Shown piece by piece: positions 1-7,677 of a stretch of 46,737 bases of DNA. Origin of the DNA: Lyngbya aestuarii BL J (GTDB lineage Bacteria > Cyanobacteriota > Cyanobacteriia > Cyanobacteriales > Microcoleaceae); NCBI RefSeq assembly GCF_000478195.2, contig NZ_AUZM01000050.1, forward strand, positions 1-46,737, given 5' to 3'. Made by a program: the position numbers and the translations under genes. Every line of letters starts with the position of its first letter. Position 1 is the stretch's first letter. The notes under the pieces are model-generated. The model saw nothing but the letters and a program-made list of their open reading frames with translations, searched no databases and had not been told where the DNA came from.

Positions 1-261
1 CAAGAGTGTCCTGAATGTGGTGGTGAAGTTAAAAAAGACCTGAGTGTGAGAATCCATGATTGTCCTCGTTGTGGATACAAAACAGACCGCGATATAGCCG
101 CAGGTCAAAACATTAGAAACCGAGGAATTAAGCTAATTAGTACCGTTGGACAGACGGGAAAGGAAACTGCCTGTGCAGACGTTCTACCGGGGGCTGTTAA
201 AAATCAGTCTAGGCAAGTGTCGAAATCCCGTAAGGGGAAAACCAGGAAAACCAAGCCGTGA
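1..261 (+). CDS. tnpB: IS200/IS605-family TnpB (OrfB), C-terminal fragment
   Basis: The gene is open at the left edge, so only the last 86 codons are visible. They carry the TnpB zinc ribbon, CPEC at residues 3-6 and CPRC at residues 21-24 of the fragment. The ribbon is followed by TDRDIAAGQNI, which holds the third RuvC aspartate in the first Asp of DRD. A basic tail rich in Lys, Arg and Ser ends at TGA 259-261. TnpB is the RNA-guided nuclease carried by IS200/IS605/IS1341 elements. It acts with an RNA transcribed across the 3' end of the gene and the element's right end. An IS605-like right-end hairpin follows 12 nt after the stop. Whether a tnpA lies upstream cannot be seen. Confidence 0.9.
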   Translation, partial: QECPECGGEVKKDLSVRIHDCPRCGYKTDRDIAAGQNIRNRGIKLISTVGQTGKETACADVLPGAVKNQSRQVSKSRKGKTRKTKP

Positions 262-272
262 GGTGAGGATCG

Positions 273-301
273 CCTACACTGAATCGAAGATTCAGTGTAG
301 G
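273..301 (+). repeat. IS200/IS605 right-end hairpin
   Basis: A perfect 13-bp inverted repeat (273-285 pairing with 289-301) has a GAA loop and follows the tnpB stop. Subterminal hairpins of this kind mark the right end recognised by TnpA in IS200/IS605 elements and form the scaffold of the TnpB guide RNA. The element boundary should fall shortly after, near the text GAGGATGTCA at 301-310. If this fragment belongs to an intact element, the guide would be read from the host sequence just downstream, in the nrdA leader. Confidence 0.75.
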
Positions 302-365
302 AGGATGTCACGTATATGAATATACAGAACCTTAAAAAAATCTATCTTTAGTTAGAGTCTAAATA

Positions 366-422
366 ACACCAAATATAGCGGAAAAATTTTAGTTTGTCAA
401 TGGCTATCACTATATCTGGATT
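366..422 (+). promoter_or_regulatory. Two NrdR-box-like sites upstream of nrdA
   Basis: Positions 366-381 (ACACCAAATATAGCGG) match 12 of 16 positions of the NrdR box consensus as I recall it (acaCwAtATaTwGtgt). Positions 407-422 match 11 of 16, with core CACTATATCTGG. The starts are 41 nt apart, about four helical turns, as expected for paired NrdR sites on one face of the DNA. NrdR is the ATP/dATP-sensing repressor of bacterial ribonucleotide reductase genes. The nrdA ATG lies 46 nt downstream. The motif matches were made by eye and the protein is not encoded in this window. Confidence 0.45.
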
Positions 423-467
423 ATGCAGTACATTGGAAAAATGTCATTAAATTGAAGAAGTTTGAGT

Positions 468-1451
468 ATGCAGACCTTATACCCAACGGCCATTCCCTCA
501 ACAAAGAGTGAAATTCAGGTGATCCGGCGAGATGGATCACGGGCTGACTTGGACATCTCAAAAATCCGTGCTGTCGTGAATTGGGCTTGTGTGGACTTAG
601 ACGCCAACCCGATTACCCTCGAGGCGGGGCTAACCACTCGTCTGCGAGATGGGGTAACAACCCGCGAAATTCAAGACAACCTGATTAACTGTGCATTAGA
701 ATTGTGTAGCCCCTCAGAACCCGACTGGCGTTACGTGGCGGGGAGGTTACACATCTGGAGTTTGTGGAAAGATACACTCGCCAACCGAGGCTATCGCTAC
801 GAAGACTATGCCCGCACCGTTGAATCTAAAGTCAAGAATCACGAATATGATTCACGAATCTTAACTTATACCCCAGAAGAACTCCAACAAGCCGGAACCT
901 GGATCGATCCGCAATGGGATAAAGATTACGATTATGCTGGGGCAGTGTTGCTGACTAAACGATATTTGTTGACCAATGAATTGCCGCAAGAAGCTCTATT
1001 AACTTGTGCGTTGCTGTTAGCGGTAGTGGAAAAACCGGAAAATCGATTATTTTGGGCGCGACAATTTTATGAAGCAATTGCCAAGCGCAAAATTTCCTTA
1101 GCGACACCGATTTTAGGCAACCTAAGAATTCCAAACGGTTCTTTAAGTAGCTGTTTTATTACCAGCATGGATGATAACTTAGAGAGTATTTTTGATACCA
1201 TCAAAGATGCAGCTAGAATCTCTAAAAATGGGGGCGGTGTCGGTACAAATGTGAGCCGAGTTCGTGCCACTGGAAGTTGGGTTATGGGTAAAGAAAATAC
1301 ATCAGGTGGGGTGATTCCTTGGATTAAATTATTAAATGATACCGCGATCGCAGTTAATCAAGGCGGACGTCGTGCCGGAGCAATTACGGTTAGTTTAGAT
1401 GTGTGGCATTTAGACGTGCCAGAATTTCTAGAAATGCAGACGGAAAATGGT
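468..1451 (+). CDS. nrdA: Ribonucleotide reductase class I large subunit, exon 1 (N-terminal 328 residues)
   Basis: This is the first part of NrdA, which reduces ribonucleoside diphosphates to deoxyribonucleotides with NrdB. Residues about 17-110 form an ATP-cone allosteric domain (VIRRDG, then DISKI). Cys229 in SLSSCFI is the N-terminal redox-active cysteine. The glycine-rich KNGGGVGTN and the GGRRAGA segment follow. ATG 468 is preferred over an in-frame TTG at 462, because GAAGAAG at 454-460 is well spaced as a ribosome-binding site. The reading frame meets a stop three bases after the last exon codon (GGT, 1449-1451). The protein resumes exactly at 1854 after a group I intron, giving the conserved join TENG-DQRRKAYDIF. 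Spliced, the protein has about 752 residues, normal for class I NrdA. Confidence 0.95.
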
Positions 1452-1853
1452 TAATTTTAGCCCTTTATATCAGTAATGATATAAATGCACCTCCTGAATT
1501 GCTGGGAAACCCTAAAGCTGTTTTAACGACAACATAACTAGAAATAGTCAGTGTGAACGTTTAAAAATAAAACAGATGAAACAATGGGCAATCAGCAGCC
1601 GAGATTCTGTTAAATGAATCAGGTTCAACGACTATTCCAAACGGAAGTACACTCAAGCGAGTGGAAGTAGGAGGTATCCTGTAGTAAAATATCTAAATTA
1701 TTACAGGATAAAGATATAGTCTGGTCTTACATGAAAGTGTAAGTGGTCTTCAATCTGCCTGAGTTTAAGCTTTACAAAATCATAACTTCTGATCTCACAG
1801 AGAAGTTACAATGAAGACAGTCTTGATGTCGCGAATCAAGATGAACATTAACG
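1452..1853 (+). ncRNA. Group I intron (402 nt, ORF-less, subgroup IA-like) in nrdA
   Basis: Removing these 402 nt restores the NrdA frame and sequence exactly. The 5' exon ends in U (1451) and the intron ends in G (1853), as group I splicing requires. P1 pairs exon bases 1445-1451 with 1460-1466, with U-G at the splice site and one mismatch. P3 pairs 1489-1495 with 1669-1675 (7 bp). The P/Q pair is AATTGCTGGGAAA near 1497 and AATCAGCAGCC near 1590. P7 pairs 1630-1634 with 1717-1721, inside R (GTTCAACGACTA) and S (AAGATATAGTC). Two small hairpins, P7.1 (1635-1646) and P7.2 (1650-1663), precede P3' and suggest subgroup IA. P8 is 1676-1683 with 1702-1709, and P9 is 1726-1730 with 1739-1743. There is no homing endonuclease ORF. 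Confidence 0.93.
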
Positions 1854-3128
1854 GATCAACGTCGTAAAGCTTATGATATTTTTCCCCAATTAGTGATACC
1901 TGATGAGTTTATGCGTCGGGTGATTGCTAAAGAAGAATGGACAATGGTTGACCCTTTTGAGGTGCGAACTAAATTGGGAATTGAACTGGCAGAATTGTGG
2001 GGTGAAAAGTTTGAGTGTGCTTATCAAGAAATTGAAGCAAACTTAGAAAAAACCTTAACACTCTACAAAAAAATTAATGCTAGGGAACTGTTTAAAACAA
2101 TGATGCGATCGCAAGTTGAAACCGGAATGCCCTATCTCTGGTTTAAAGATACTTCAAATCGCGCTAACCCAAATTCCCATGAAGGTTATATTCCGGGGGG
2201 AAATTTGTGTCAAGAAAGTTGGTCAAATGTTTCTCCTGGAAAAGAAGCCCATACCTGCAACCTCAATAGTTTAAATTTAGCCAATCTTGAAGACGGAGAA
2301 TTAGCCGAATTTTGTGTAATTGCCGTGCGTTTGTTAGATAACACAATTGAGTTAACTTGTCCTCCTTTTGAAGACAGTAAAACTCATAATCTCAAATACC
2401 GAACAATTGGTGTTGGTGCGATGGGTTTAGCCGATTGGTTAGCCAAAAATAAACGGTATTACCGAGATTTAGACACCATCAGTCACCTGTTTGAAGATAT
2501 TGGCTACTACTGCACAAAAACCTCAATGGAACTCGCCAAAGAAAGGGGTGAATATCCAGCTTTTGCAGGAAGTTCTTGGAGTGAAGGAAAGTTAATTGGG
2601 GCGAAACCTGTAGAATGGTTTTTAGAGAATGCACACTCTAAAGAACGGTGGCAACAACTGAGTTTAGATATCCAAAAATACGGCATTCGTAACTCTCATA
2701 TTACCGCCATTGCCCCCAATACGTCCTCGTCTTTAGTTCAAGGCTGTACCGCCAGTATTTTACCTTGCTATAGTCGCTTTTTCTATGATAAATGGGCAAA
2801 AGGAACTGTTCCGATTGCACCCCCTTTTATCAGAGATAGTTTCTGGTTTTATCCCGAAAATAAAACCTTAAATCAACAAACTGTAGTTAAAGCTGTAGCA
2901 ACCATTCAAAAATGGATTGATACCGGAATTTCGATGGAGTTGATTTTCAACTTAAATCAAGGCGTTTATTTCCCCGATGAACCCGAACGTTCTATCAAAG
3001 CTAAGGAAATTTTTGAAACCTTAGTCATGGCATGGCAAGAAGGCTGTAAAGCGATCTATTATATTAGAACGGTACAGCGTGATAGCTTCAAAGAAGCCGA
3101 CGAAACTTGTACCGCTTGTGCAAATTAA
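1854..3128 (+). CDS. nrdA: Ribonucleotide reductase class I large subunit, exon 2 (C-terminal 424 residues)
   Basis: This exon continues NrdA from GAT 1854 after the intron. It holds the catalytic barrel. The NxCxE motif (NLCQE, Cys447 of the spliced protein) supplies the thiyl-radical cysteine, with the paired Asn and Glu. HTCNLNS has Cys463, the partner of Cys229. YYIRT near the C-terminus has the tandem tyrosines of the radical-transfer path from NrdB. The tail CTACAN has the CxxC pair that hands electrons from thioredoxin or glutaredoxin to the active site. All key residues are present, so the gene is functional if the intron splices. A GTG at 1893 would start a useless partial protein and is not a credible independent start. 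nrdB follows after 212 nt. Confidence 0.95.
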   Translation, partial: DQRRKAYDIFPQLVIPDEFMRRVIAKEEWTMVDPFEVRTKLGIELAELWGEKFECAYQEIEANLEKTLTLYKKINARELFKTMMRSQVETGMPYLWFKDTSNRANPNSHEGYIPGGNLCQESWSNVSPGKEAHTCNLNSLNLANLEDGELAEFCVIAVRLLDNTIELTCPPFEDSKTHNLKYRTIGVGAMGLADWLAKNKRYYRDLDTISHLFEDIGYYCTKTSMELAKERGEYPAFAGSSWSEGKLIGAKPVEWFLENAHSKERWQQLSLDIQKYGIRNSHITAIAPNTSSSLVQGCTASILPCYSRFFYDKWAKGTVPIAPPFIRDSFWFYPENKTLNQQTVVKAVATIQKWIDTGISMELIFNLNQGVYFPDEPERSIKAKEIFETLVMAWQEGCKAIYYIRTVQRDSFKEADETCTACAN

Positions 3129-3228
3129 TCCGTAAAAAGAGAAACGGATACTGAGTGGAAGAACGGATTAAGTCGTCTGTAAAAAGCATAAATTTATGCG
3201 TCCTTGAATAAACATAATCCGTTTTTCC
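3126..3228 (+). terminator. Attenuator/terminator-like structure between nrdA and nrdB
   Basis: Arm 1 is TAATCCGT (3126-3133, overlapping the nrdA stop). Arm 2 is ACGGAT (3144-3149). Arm 3 is AACGGATTA (3162-3170) and arm 4 is TAATCCGTT (3215-3223). Arms 3 and 4 form a 9-bp stem running into a T-run (3222-3226). The stem encloses a perfect palindrome, GCATAAATTTATGC (3186-3199). Arm 1 can instead pair with arm 2 or arm 3. The layout suits partial termination or processing that sets the NrdA to NrdB ratio. That role is inferred; the pairings are visible. Confidence 0.5.
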
Positions 3229-3340
3229 TGATCAAAATCTGTTTCCATTTGTCGTTAGTTGTCACGGTTCTGAACTCAAACAGCTAACGACTATTCACTC
3301 AAAGCTATCAACCCGAACATCACTAAAATTAACTCACAAA

Positions 3341-4420
3341 ATGACTAGCACCCTAGACACTTTCAACACCAAACCTACCTCAAAAATGCCGATTAACCCT
3401 ATCTTTAATCCAGAGGGTAACGATCAGGTCGAACACCGTTCAATTTGGTTTGGAGATACAACCAACCTGATGCAATTGAATGATGTCCGCTATCCTTGGG
3501 CGGTTGGTTTGTACAAACAAATGCGTGAAAATTTCTGGGTTCCAGAAAAATTAGACATTACTCAAGATGTCGTAGATTATGGGAATTTAACCACAGATGA
3601 ACGTCGGGCATTTGATGGAATTTTATCTTACTTAACCTTTTTAGATTCCATTCAAACCTGCAATATTCCTCATCTAAAAAGTAGTATTACTGCGCCCGAA
3701 ATTAGTTTGTGTATGGCAGAACAAGTTTCTCAAGAAGCCATGCACAACCAAAGCTATCAATACATGATAGAAACCATTATTCCCTCAGATCGCAGAAGTT
3801 TTGTTTATGAATTTTGGCGCACTGATTCAGTCTTACATAATCGCTGTGAATATATTGCCCGATTCTACCAAAACTACATCGATCATCCCACCGCAGAGAA
3901 CTATTTTGTCGCATTAATGGCAGACTTTTTACTCGAAGGACTCTACTTTTATAATGGGTTTATCTACTTCTATAACTTAGCCTCTCGAATGTTAATGCCG
4001 GGATCAGCAGATATTTTCAAAATGATCAACCGTGATGAACTCTCTCATGTTCGTTTGTTCCAAAAATTGATTCCTGAAGCCATGCAAACCTTTCCTCATT
4101 CCGTTGAACAAATTTATGAAATGTTTGACACCGCAGTACAACATGAATGTCGCTGGACCAATCACATTGTCGGTCGTAATATTTTAGGAATTACTGAGAC
4201 TAGCACCGAACAATATACCAAATATCTCGCCAATGCTCGGTTGCGTTCAATTGGTTTAAAACCGCTCTATACTGACCCTCGATATAGCAAAAGCCCTTAC
4301 ACTCATCTAGAACGATTTTCAGATACCAAAAAAGAAGCCCACACCAAAGCGAACTTCTTTGAAGCCAGCGTCACGAGTTATGTCATGTCTTCCGGAGTAG
4401 GCGGTTGGGATGAAATTTAA
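3341..4420 (+). CDS. nrdB: Ribonucleotide reductase class I small subunit
   Basis: NrdB houses the diiron-tyrosyl radical that starts catalysis in NrdA. At 359 residues the length is normal. Metal ligands are visible: Asp102 in LDSIQ, Glu132 and His135 in QEAMHNQSY, Glu in FLLEGLYF, and Glu plus His in DELSHVR. Tyr139, four residues after His135, is the expected radical tyrosine, so this is a tyrosyl-radical subclass and not the class Ic type that lacks it. The C-terminal tail GGWDEI would dock onto NrdA. The gene lies 212 nt after nrdA on the same strand. It is uninterrupted, unlike nrdA. It is probably co-transcribed through the inter-gene structure, though a promoter of its own cannot be excluded. 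Confidence 0.96.
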   Translation: MTSTLDTFNTKPTSKMPINPIFNPEGNDQVEHRSIWFGDTTNLMQLNDVRYPWAVGLYKQMRENFWVPEKLDITQDVVDYGNLTTDERRAFDGILSYLTFLDSIQTCNIPHLKSSITAPEISLCMAEQVSQEAMHNQSYQYMIETIIPSDRRSFVYEFWRTDSVLHNRCEYIARFYQNYIDHPTAENYFVALMADFLLEGLYFYNGFIYFYNLASRMLMPGSADIFKMINRDELSHVRLFQKLIPEAMQTFPHSVEQIYEMFDTAVQHECRWTNHIVGRNILGITETSTEQYTKYLANARLRSIGLKPLYTDPRYSKSPYTHLERFSDTKKEAHTKANFFEASVTSYVMSSGVGGWDEI

Positions 4421-4502
4421 TCACACTTCAGAAAATTTAATCCTTTAGGATGAAGCCACAAACAGCCTCTTTCACCGAAAATACGATCAAAGGTTGATTG
4501 AG

Positions 4503-4542
4503 TTCCCCTAATTTCCCCTGGTTATTTTACTAGGGGAATTTT
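4503..4542. terminator. Hairpin terminator between convergent nrdB and the RTX-subtilisin gene
   Basis: TTCCCCTA (4503-4510) pairs with TAGGGGAA (4531-4538). A second TTCCCCT copy at 4513-4519 gives a tighter alternative with a 12-nt loop. TTTTAT follows the right arm, so it can stop nrdB transcripts. It also lies 10 nt past the stop of the converging gene. Confidence 0.6.
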
Positions 4543-4551
4543 ATGATTTGT

Positions 4552-6564
4552 TTAAACCGCAATTGTAGAATGATCTGCCGTTTGAGTGAGCAGATCTTCA
4601 ACTTGAGTGGGTGTTAGATTAGGATTGGCTTGTAACATCAATGCTACCACGCCCGCAACGTGTGGCGCCGCCATAGAAGTTCCAGAAAGAAATCGATAGG
4701 GAACCGCAGAAGATGCTAAAGGTATCGTTGAATAAATATCACCAACATCTGAAAACCCTCCATCTCCTCCGGGTGCAACGACATAATTCAAGGGTAAAAT
4801 TCCCGCTCGATTTGAGAAACTAGAAAGTTGATTTTTACGGTCAACTGATCCGACAGCAATCCCAAATTGATTCGCAAAACGTGCCGGATAAGAGGGAAAA
4901 CTGCTGCTTTCATTTCCGGCTGCAACCACAACCACAACACCCTGTTCCACCGCCCAACTCATTGTCTCTAAAACTTCACTGATATAATCATTTCCACCTA
5001 AACTGAGATTAATCACATCAGCCCCATTTTCAACTGCATAACGAATCCCCATTAAAGCATCATTAATCTTACCAAAACCATTTCTATCTAAGACTCGTAC
5101 AGGCATAATTGTAGCATTAGGAGCAACTCCTGTAATTCCGACTCCATCCGGAGTGGCTGCAATAATTCCGGAGACATGAGTCCCGTGACTATTAAAATCC
5201 ATCGGATCATTATCTTGATTGACAAAATCCCAACCTCGACTATCATCTACATAGCCGTTATTATCATCATCAATCCCATTATTAGCAATTTCCCTCGGAT
5301 TATTCCAAATATTAGAAAATAGATCGGGATGATTGTAATCAACACCGCTATCAATCACGGCTACAACTACATTTTCTCCAGTTATTCCCTGCGTCCAAAC
5401 TTCTGGGGCTTGAATTAAATCTCGTCCCCAATCATTTCCACCTAAGTCGGGAATCTCTGGAAAATCAGGGACACCAGCACTCTGAGAAACTGCTGCTGAA
5501 GCATCAACTAAACCATACCCAAAACGGCTATCAAAACTTTCGAGTGTTTCGGGATTATTAAATTGAGGATTGGGTGTTGCAGAAACACTTAAATTGTAAG
5601 CAGTATCACCCTCATATTGATAAACTACAACATAATAAGTTCCCGCCAATAAAGCATTAATCGACACAGATTCAGAGAAGTTAGCAGGTTTCTGAGAAGT
5701 ATTAATAATATCAGTCACATCAATCTCTTGATTATTATTAATATCTTGCAATAATGCTACATCTGCATCTGCACTTAAACCATTCAGGACAATATTAACA
5801 TCGCTATCAATATCAAGCTGAAAACGGTAAATATCTTCTGGATCTAAATCTCCAACAAATTCACTGATGGTAATATTTCCTAAGATTCCTAAGTCTGTGG
5901 CTTGACCTAAAGTAGAATCCGATGCGGTAGCTGTAGCGATCAAACGACCTTCTAATTGTGTCGGTATCGTGTTTAATACTGAAGCTAATATGGTATTGTT
6001 AAGGCGATTTCCAATTAAAGTATTAATTTCTCCAGTTTCTGTAAATACAGGTTCTAAAAATAGATTAGATTCTGCTAAATTATCCGGTAGTTTAATCCAA
6101 TCCGATAACGGATCAAAATCAACAATTAAATCAGCAAAAGGCATAGAGTTCGCTGCGGTTGCATCCATAACAACCAAAGTATCTTCTCCTAAACCTCCGA
6201 CCAAAAAATCTATCCCTACACCCCCTTCTAACCAATCATTTCCCTCTTGTCCAACGAGATAATCATCCCCAAAACCCCCTAACAATGTATCATTACCCAG
6301 TTCCCCAGAAAGAGCATCATTTCCCCCATTTCCAGTAAGAAGATCATCTCCTTCTCCGCCGTTCAAAGTCTCATTCAAATCACTCCCAACAAGATCATCA
6401 TTTCCTATATTATTTACTGAAAACTCAGGAATAATTGAACTCGCTATCCAATGATCATCATTGCTAATAGATAAACTTTCTATATGGGTAGATAAGCCGG
6501 AGTCAACCCTAAATAGATTAGCTTCGTCTTCTAAAAAAAACCCATCTTCAAAAAAATTCAGCAT
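4552..6564 (-). CDS. RTX-containing subtilisin-like serine protease (peptidase S8)
   Basis: This 670-residue protein is a calcium-binding subtilase, likely exported. Residues about 52-130 hold glycine- and aspartate-rich RTX nonapeptides (GGEGDDLLTG, GNGGNDALSG and others). A serralysin-C-like stretch (DLIVDFDPLSDWIKLP) follows. Residues about 200-330 resemble a PPC domain. The subtilase domain then fills the C-terminal half. The triad is complete: Asp405 in VIDSGVDYNHPDL, His460 in NSHGTHVSG and Ser630 in SGTSMAAPHVAG. No N-terminal signal peptide is seen. The RTX block is N-terminal, whereas type I secretion signals normally sit after RTX at the C-terminus, so the export route is unclear. 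The domain is intact and shows no frameshift. Substrate is unknown. Confidence 0.9.
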   Translation of the reverse strand: MLNFFEDGFFLEDEANLFRVDSGLSTHIESLSISNDDHWIASSIIPEFSVNNIGNDDLVGSDLNETLNGGEGDDLLTGNGGNDALSGELGNDTLLGGFGDDYLVGQEGNDWLEGGVGIDFLVGGLGEDTLVVMDATAANSMPFADLIVDFDPLSDWIKLPDNLAESNLFLEPVFTETGEINTLIGNRLNNTILASVLNTIPTQLEGRLIATATASDSTLGQATDLGILGNITISEFVGDLDPEDIYRFQLDIDSDVNIVLNGLSADADVALLQDINNNQEIDVTDIINTSQKPANFSESVSINALLAGTYYVVVYQYEGDTAYNLSVSATPNPQFNNPETLESFDSRFGYGLVDASAAVSQSAGVPDFPEIPDLGGNDWGRDLIQAPEVWTQGITGENVVVAVIDSGVDYNHPDLFSNIWNNPREIANNGIDDDNNGYVDDSRGWDFVNQDNDPMDFNSHGTHVSGIIAATPDGVGITGVAPNATIMPVRVLDRNGFGKINDALMGIRYAVENGADVINLSLGGNDYISEVLETMSWAVEQGVVVVVAAGNESSSFPSYPARFANQFGIAVGSVDRKNQLSSFSNRAGILPLNYVVAPGGDGGFSDVGDIYSTIPLASSAVPYRFLSGTSMAAPHVAGVVALMLQANPNLTPTQVEDLLTQTADHSTIAV

Positions 6565-7034
6565 GAAATTCTCCTAACTCTTTAATTGAGAAGTTCTATT
6601 GATGTTCTACAATGCAGTGAAAACTTCAGAATAAATAGAGAAAAGTTACACCTCACCCTTTCTCCAGGTAACAATTTATACTCACTTCCTCACCCAATCA
6701 TCCGTTTTTTGAAACTAGGTTCCCTAGCAGCTAGCTTTCAGGCTATTTTTTGATCGAACGGCTCACTCACAACTCAAAGAACAACAGCCTATCTATTTCT
6801 ATTTTAAAAATTTTGTCTGATGCTTAAGATTAAGTTTTGATTAATTCAAAAAACTGATGATACTGGTAGGAATTTTCACTCAGTTTTGGAGAAATTTAGA
6901 TCCACTTTCCCCAAATCATTATACTCTCCAACAAAATCAGTATATAACAGTAAAACTTGATGGAATTTTAGAGACTTATCTATCATTTTCAGAGAGTCTC
7001 AGCTTGATCAAATATTGATTTTTTCAAAAAAAAT
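6565..7034. other. 470-nt intergenic region between the divergent protease and tadA genes
   Basis: This AT-rich spacer must hold the promoters of both divergent genes. An A/T-rich TATATA near 6942 could serve tadA but lacks a convincing -35. No ORF with family resemblance, strong hairpin or repeat was recognised. Confidence 0.4.
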
Positions 7035-7520
7035 ATGAATAGCTACACCACTCACTGTCACTGGATGAAAAGAGCCTTAGAACTCGCTGAGTCTGCCGGA
7101 GAAGCCGGAGAAGTCCCCGTCGGAGCCGTGATTATTAATTCTCAAGGTCAGTTACTCGCTGAGGCAGAAAATCGACGAGAACGGGACAATGATCCCACTG
7201 CTCATGCCGAGATTTTAGTCTTGCGACAAGCTGGCCAAAAGTTAAAAGACTGGCATTTAAACCAATGTACCCTTTACGTTACCTTAGAGCCTTGTCCCAT
7301 GTGTGCCGGGGCAATTGTGCAAGCCCGAATTCAGCTTCTCGTCTATGGAGTAGACGATCCCAAGACTGGTACAATTCGCACAGTTGCCAATATTCCTGAT
7401 AGTGCTTATTCCTTCCACCGTTTACAGGTTTTGGGGGGAATATTGGAGTCGGCTTGTCGTCAACAATTACAATCATGGTTTGCTCAACGGCGTGAGGATC
7501 ATTCAAGGGTCAAAAGTTAA
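7035..7520 (+). CDS. tadA: tRNA-specific adenosine deaminase
   Basis: TadA converts adenosine 34 to inosine in the anticodon of tRNA-Arg(ACG), allowing wobble reading. The zinc-deaminase signature is complete: HAE (His, with the proton-shuttle Glu) at about residues 56-58 and PCPMCAGA with two cysteine ligands at about 86-93. The N-terminal EVPVGAVI segment and the FHRLQVLGG region near the end are typical of the bacterial family. The length of 161 residues is normal. The gene stands alone, with no close upstream partner, and the plsC-like gene follows after about 160 nt. Confidence 0.93.
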   Translation: MNSYTTHCHWMKRALELAESAGEAGEVPVGAVIINSQGQLLAEAENRRERDNDPTAHAEILVLRQAGQKLKDWHLNQCTLYVTLEPCPMCAGAIVQARIQLLVYGVDDPKTGTIRTVANIPDSAYSFHRLQVLGGILESACRQQLQSWFAQRREDHSRVKS

Positions 7521-7677
7521 AAAAAGATTAATATCTGCTGTCGTCTCACAAGAGACCCAAAGCCACCGCCTCGCAATTCAACCCAAGACAGTGTAAGAAG
7601 TGTCATTGAGATGAACGACAGCAAGGGATAAAAATTTTACCTTAGAGTCAAGAAATCAATGCAACACCAATCCACTT

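Noticed and set aside
1455-1892. Assembly error or a transposon insertion as the cause of the split nrdA
   Set aside because: The flanks rejoin exactly in frame, without a target duplication. The intervening RNA has all group I core helices, so an intron explains it fully.
462-3128. Intein inside NrdA
   Set aside because: The interrupting 402 nt has several stops in the NrdA frame and no open reading frame with splicing-domain motifs.
5969-6262. Plus-strand open frame over the RTX block of the subtilase
   Set aside because: It is the antisense of glycine- and aspartate-rich RTX repeats, which leave long open frames. It has no family resemblance.
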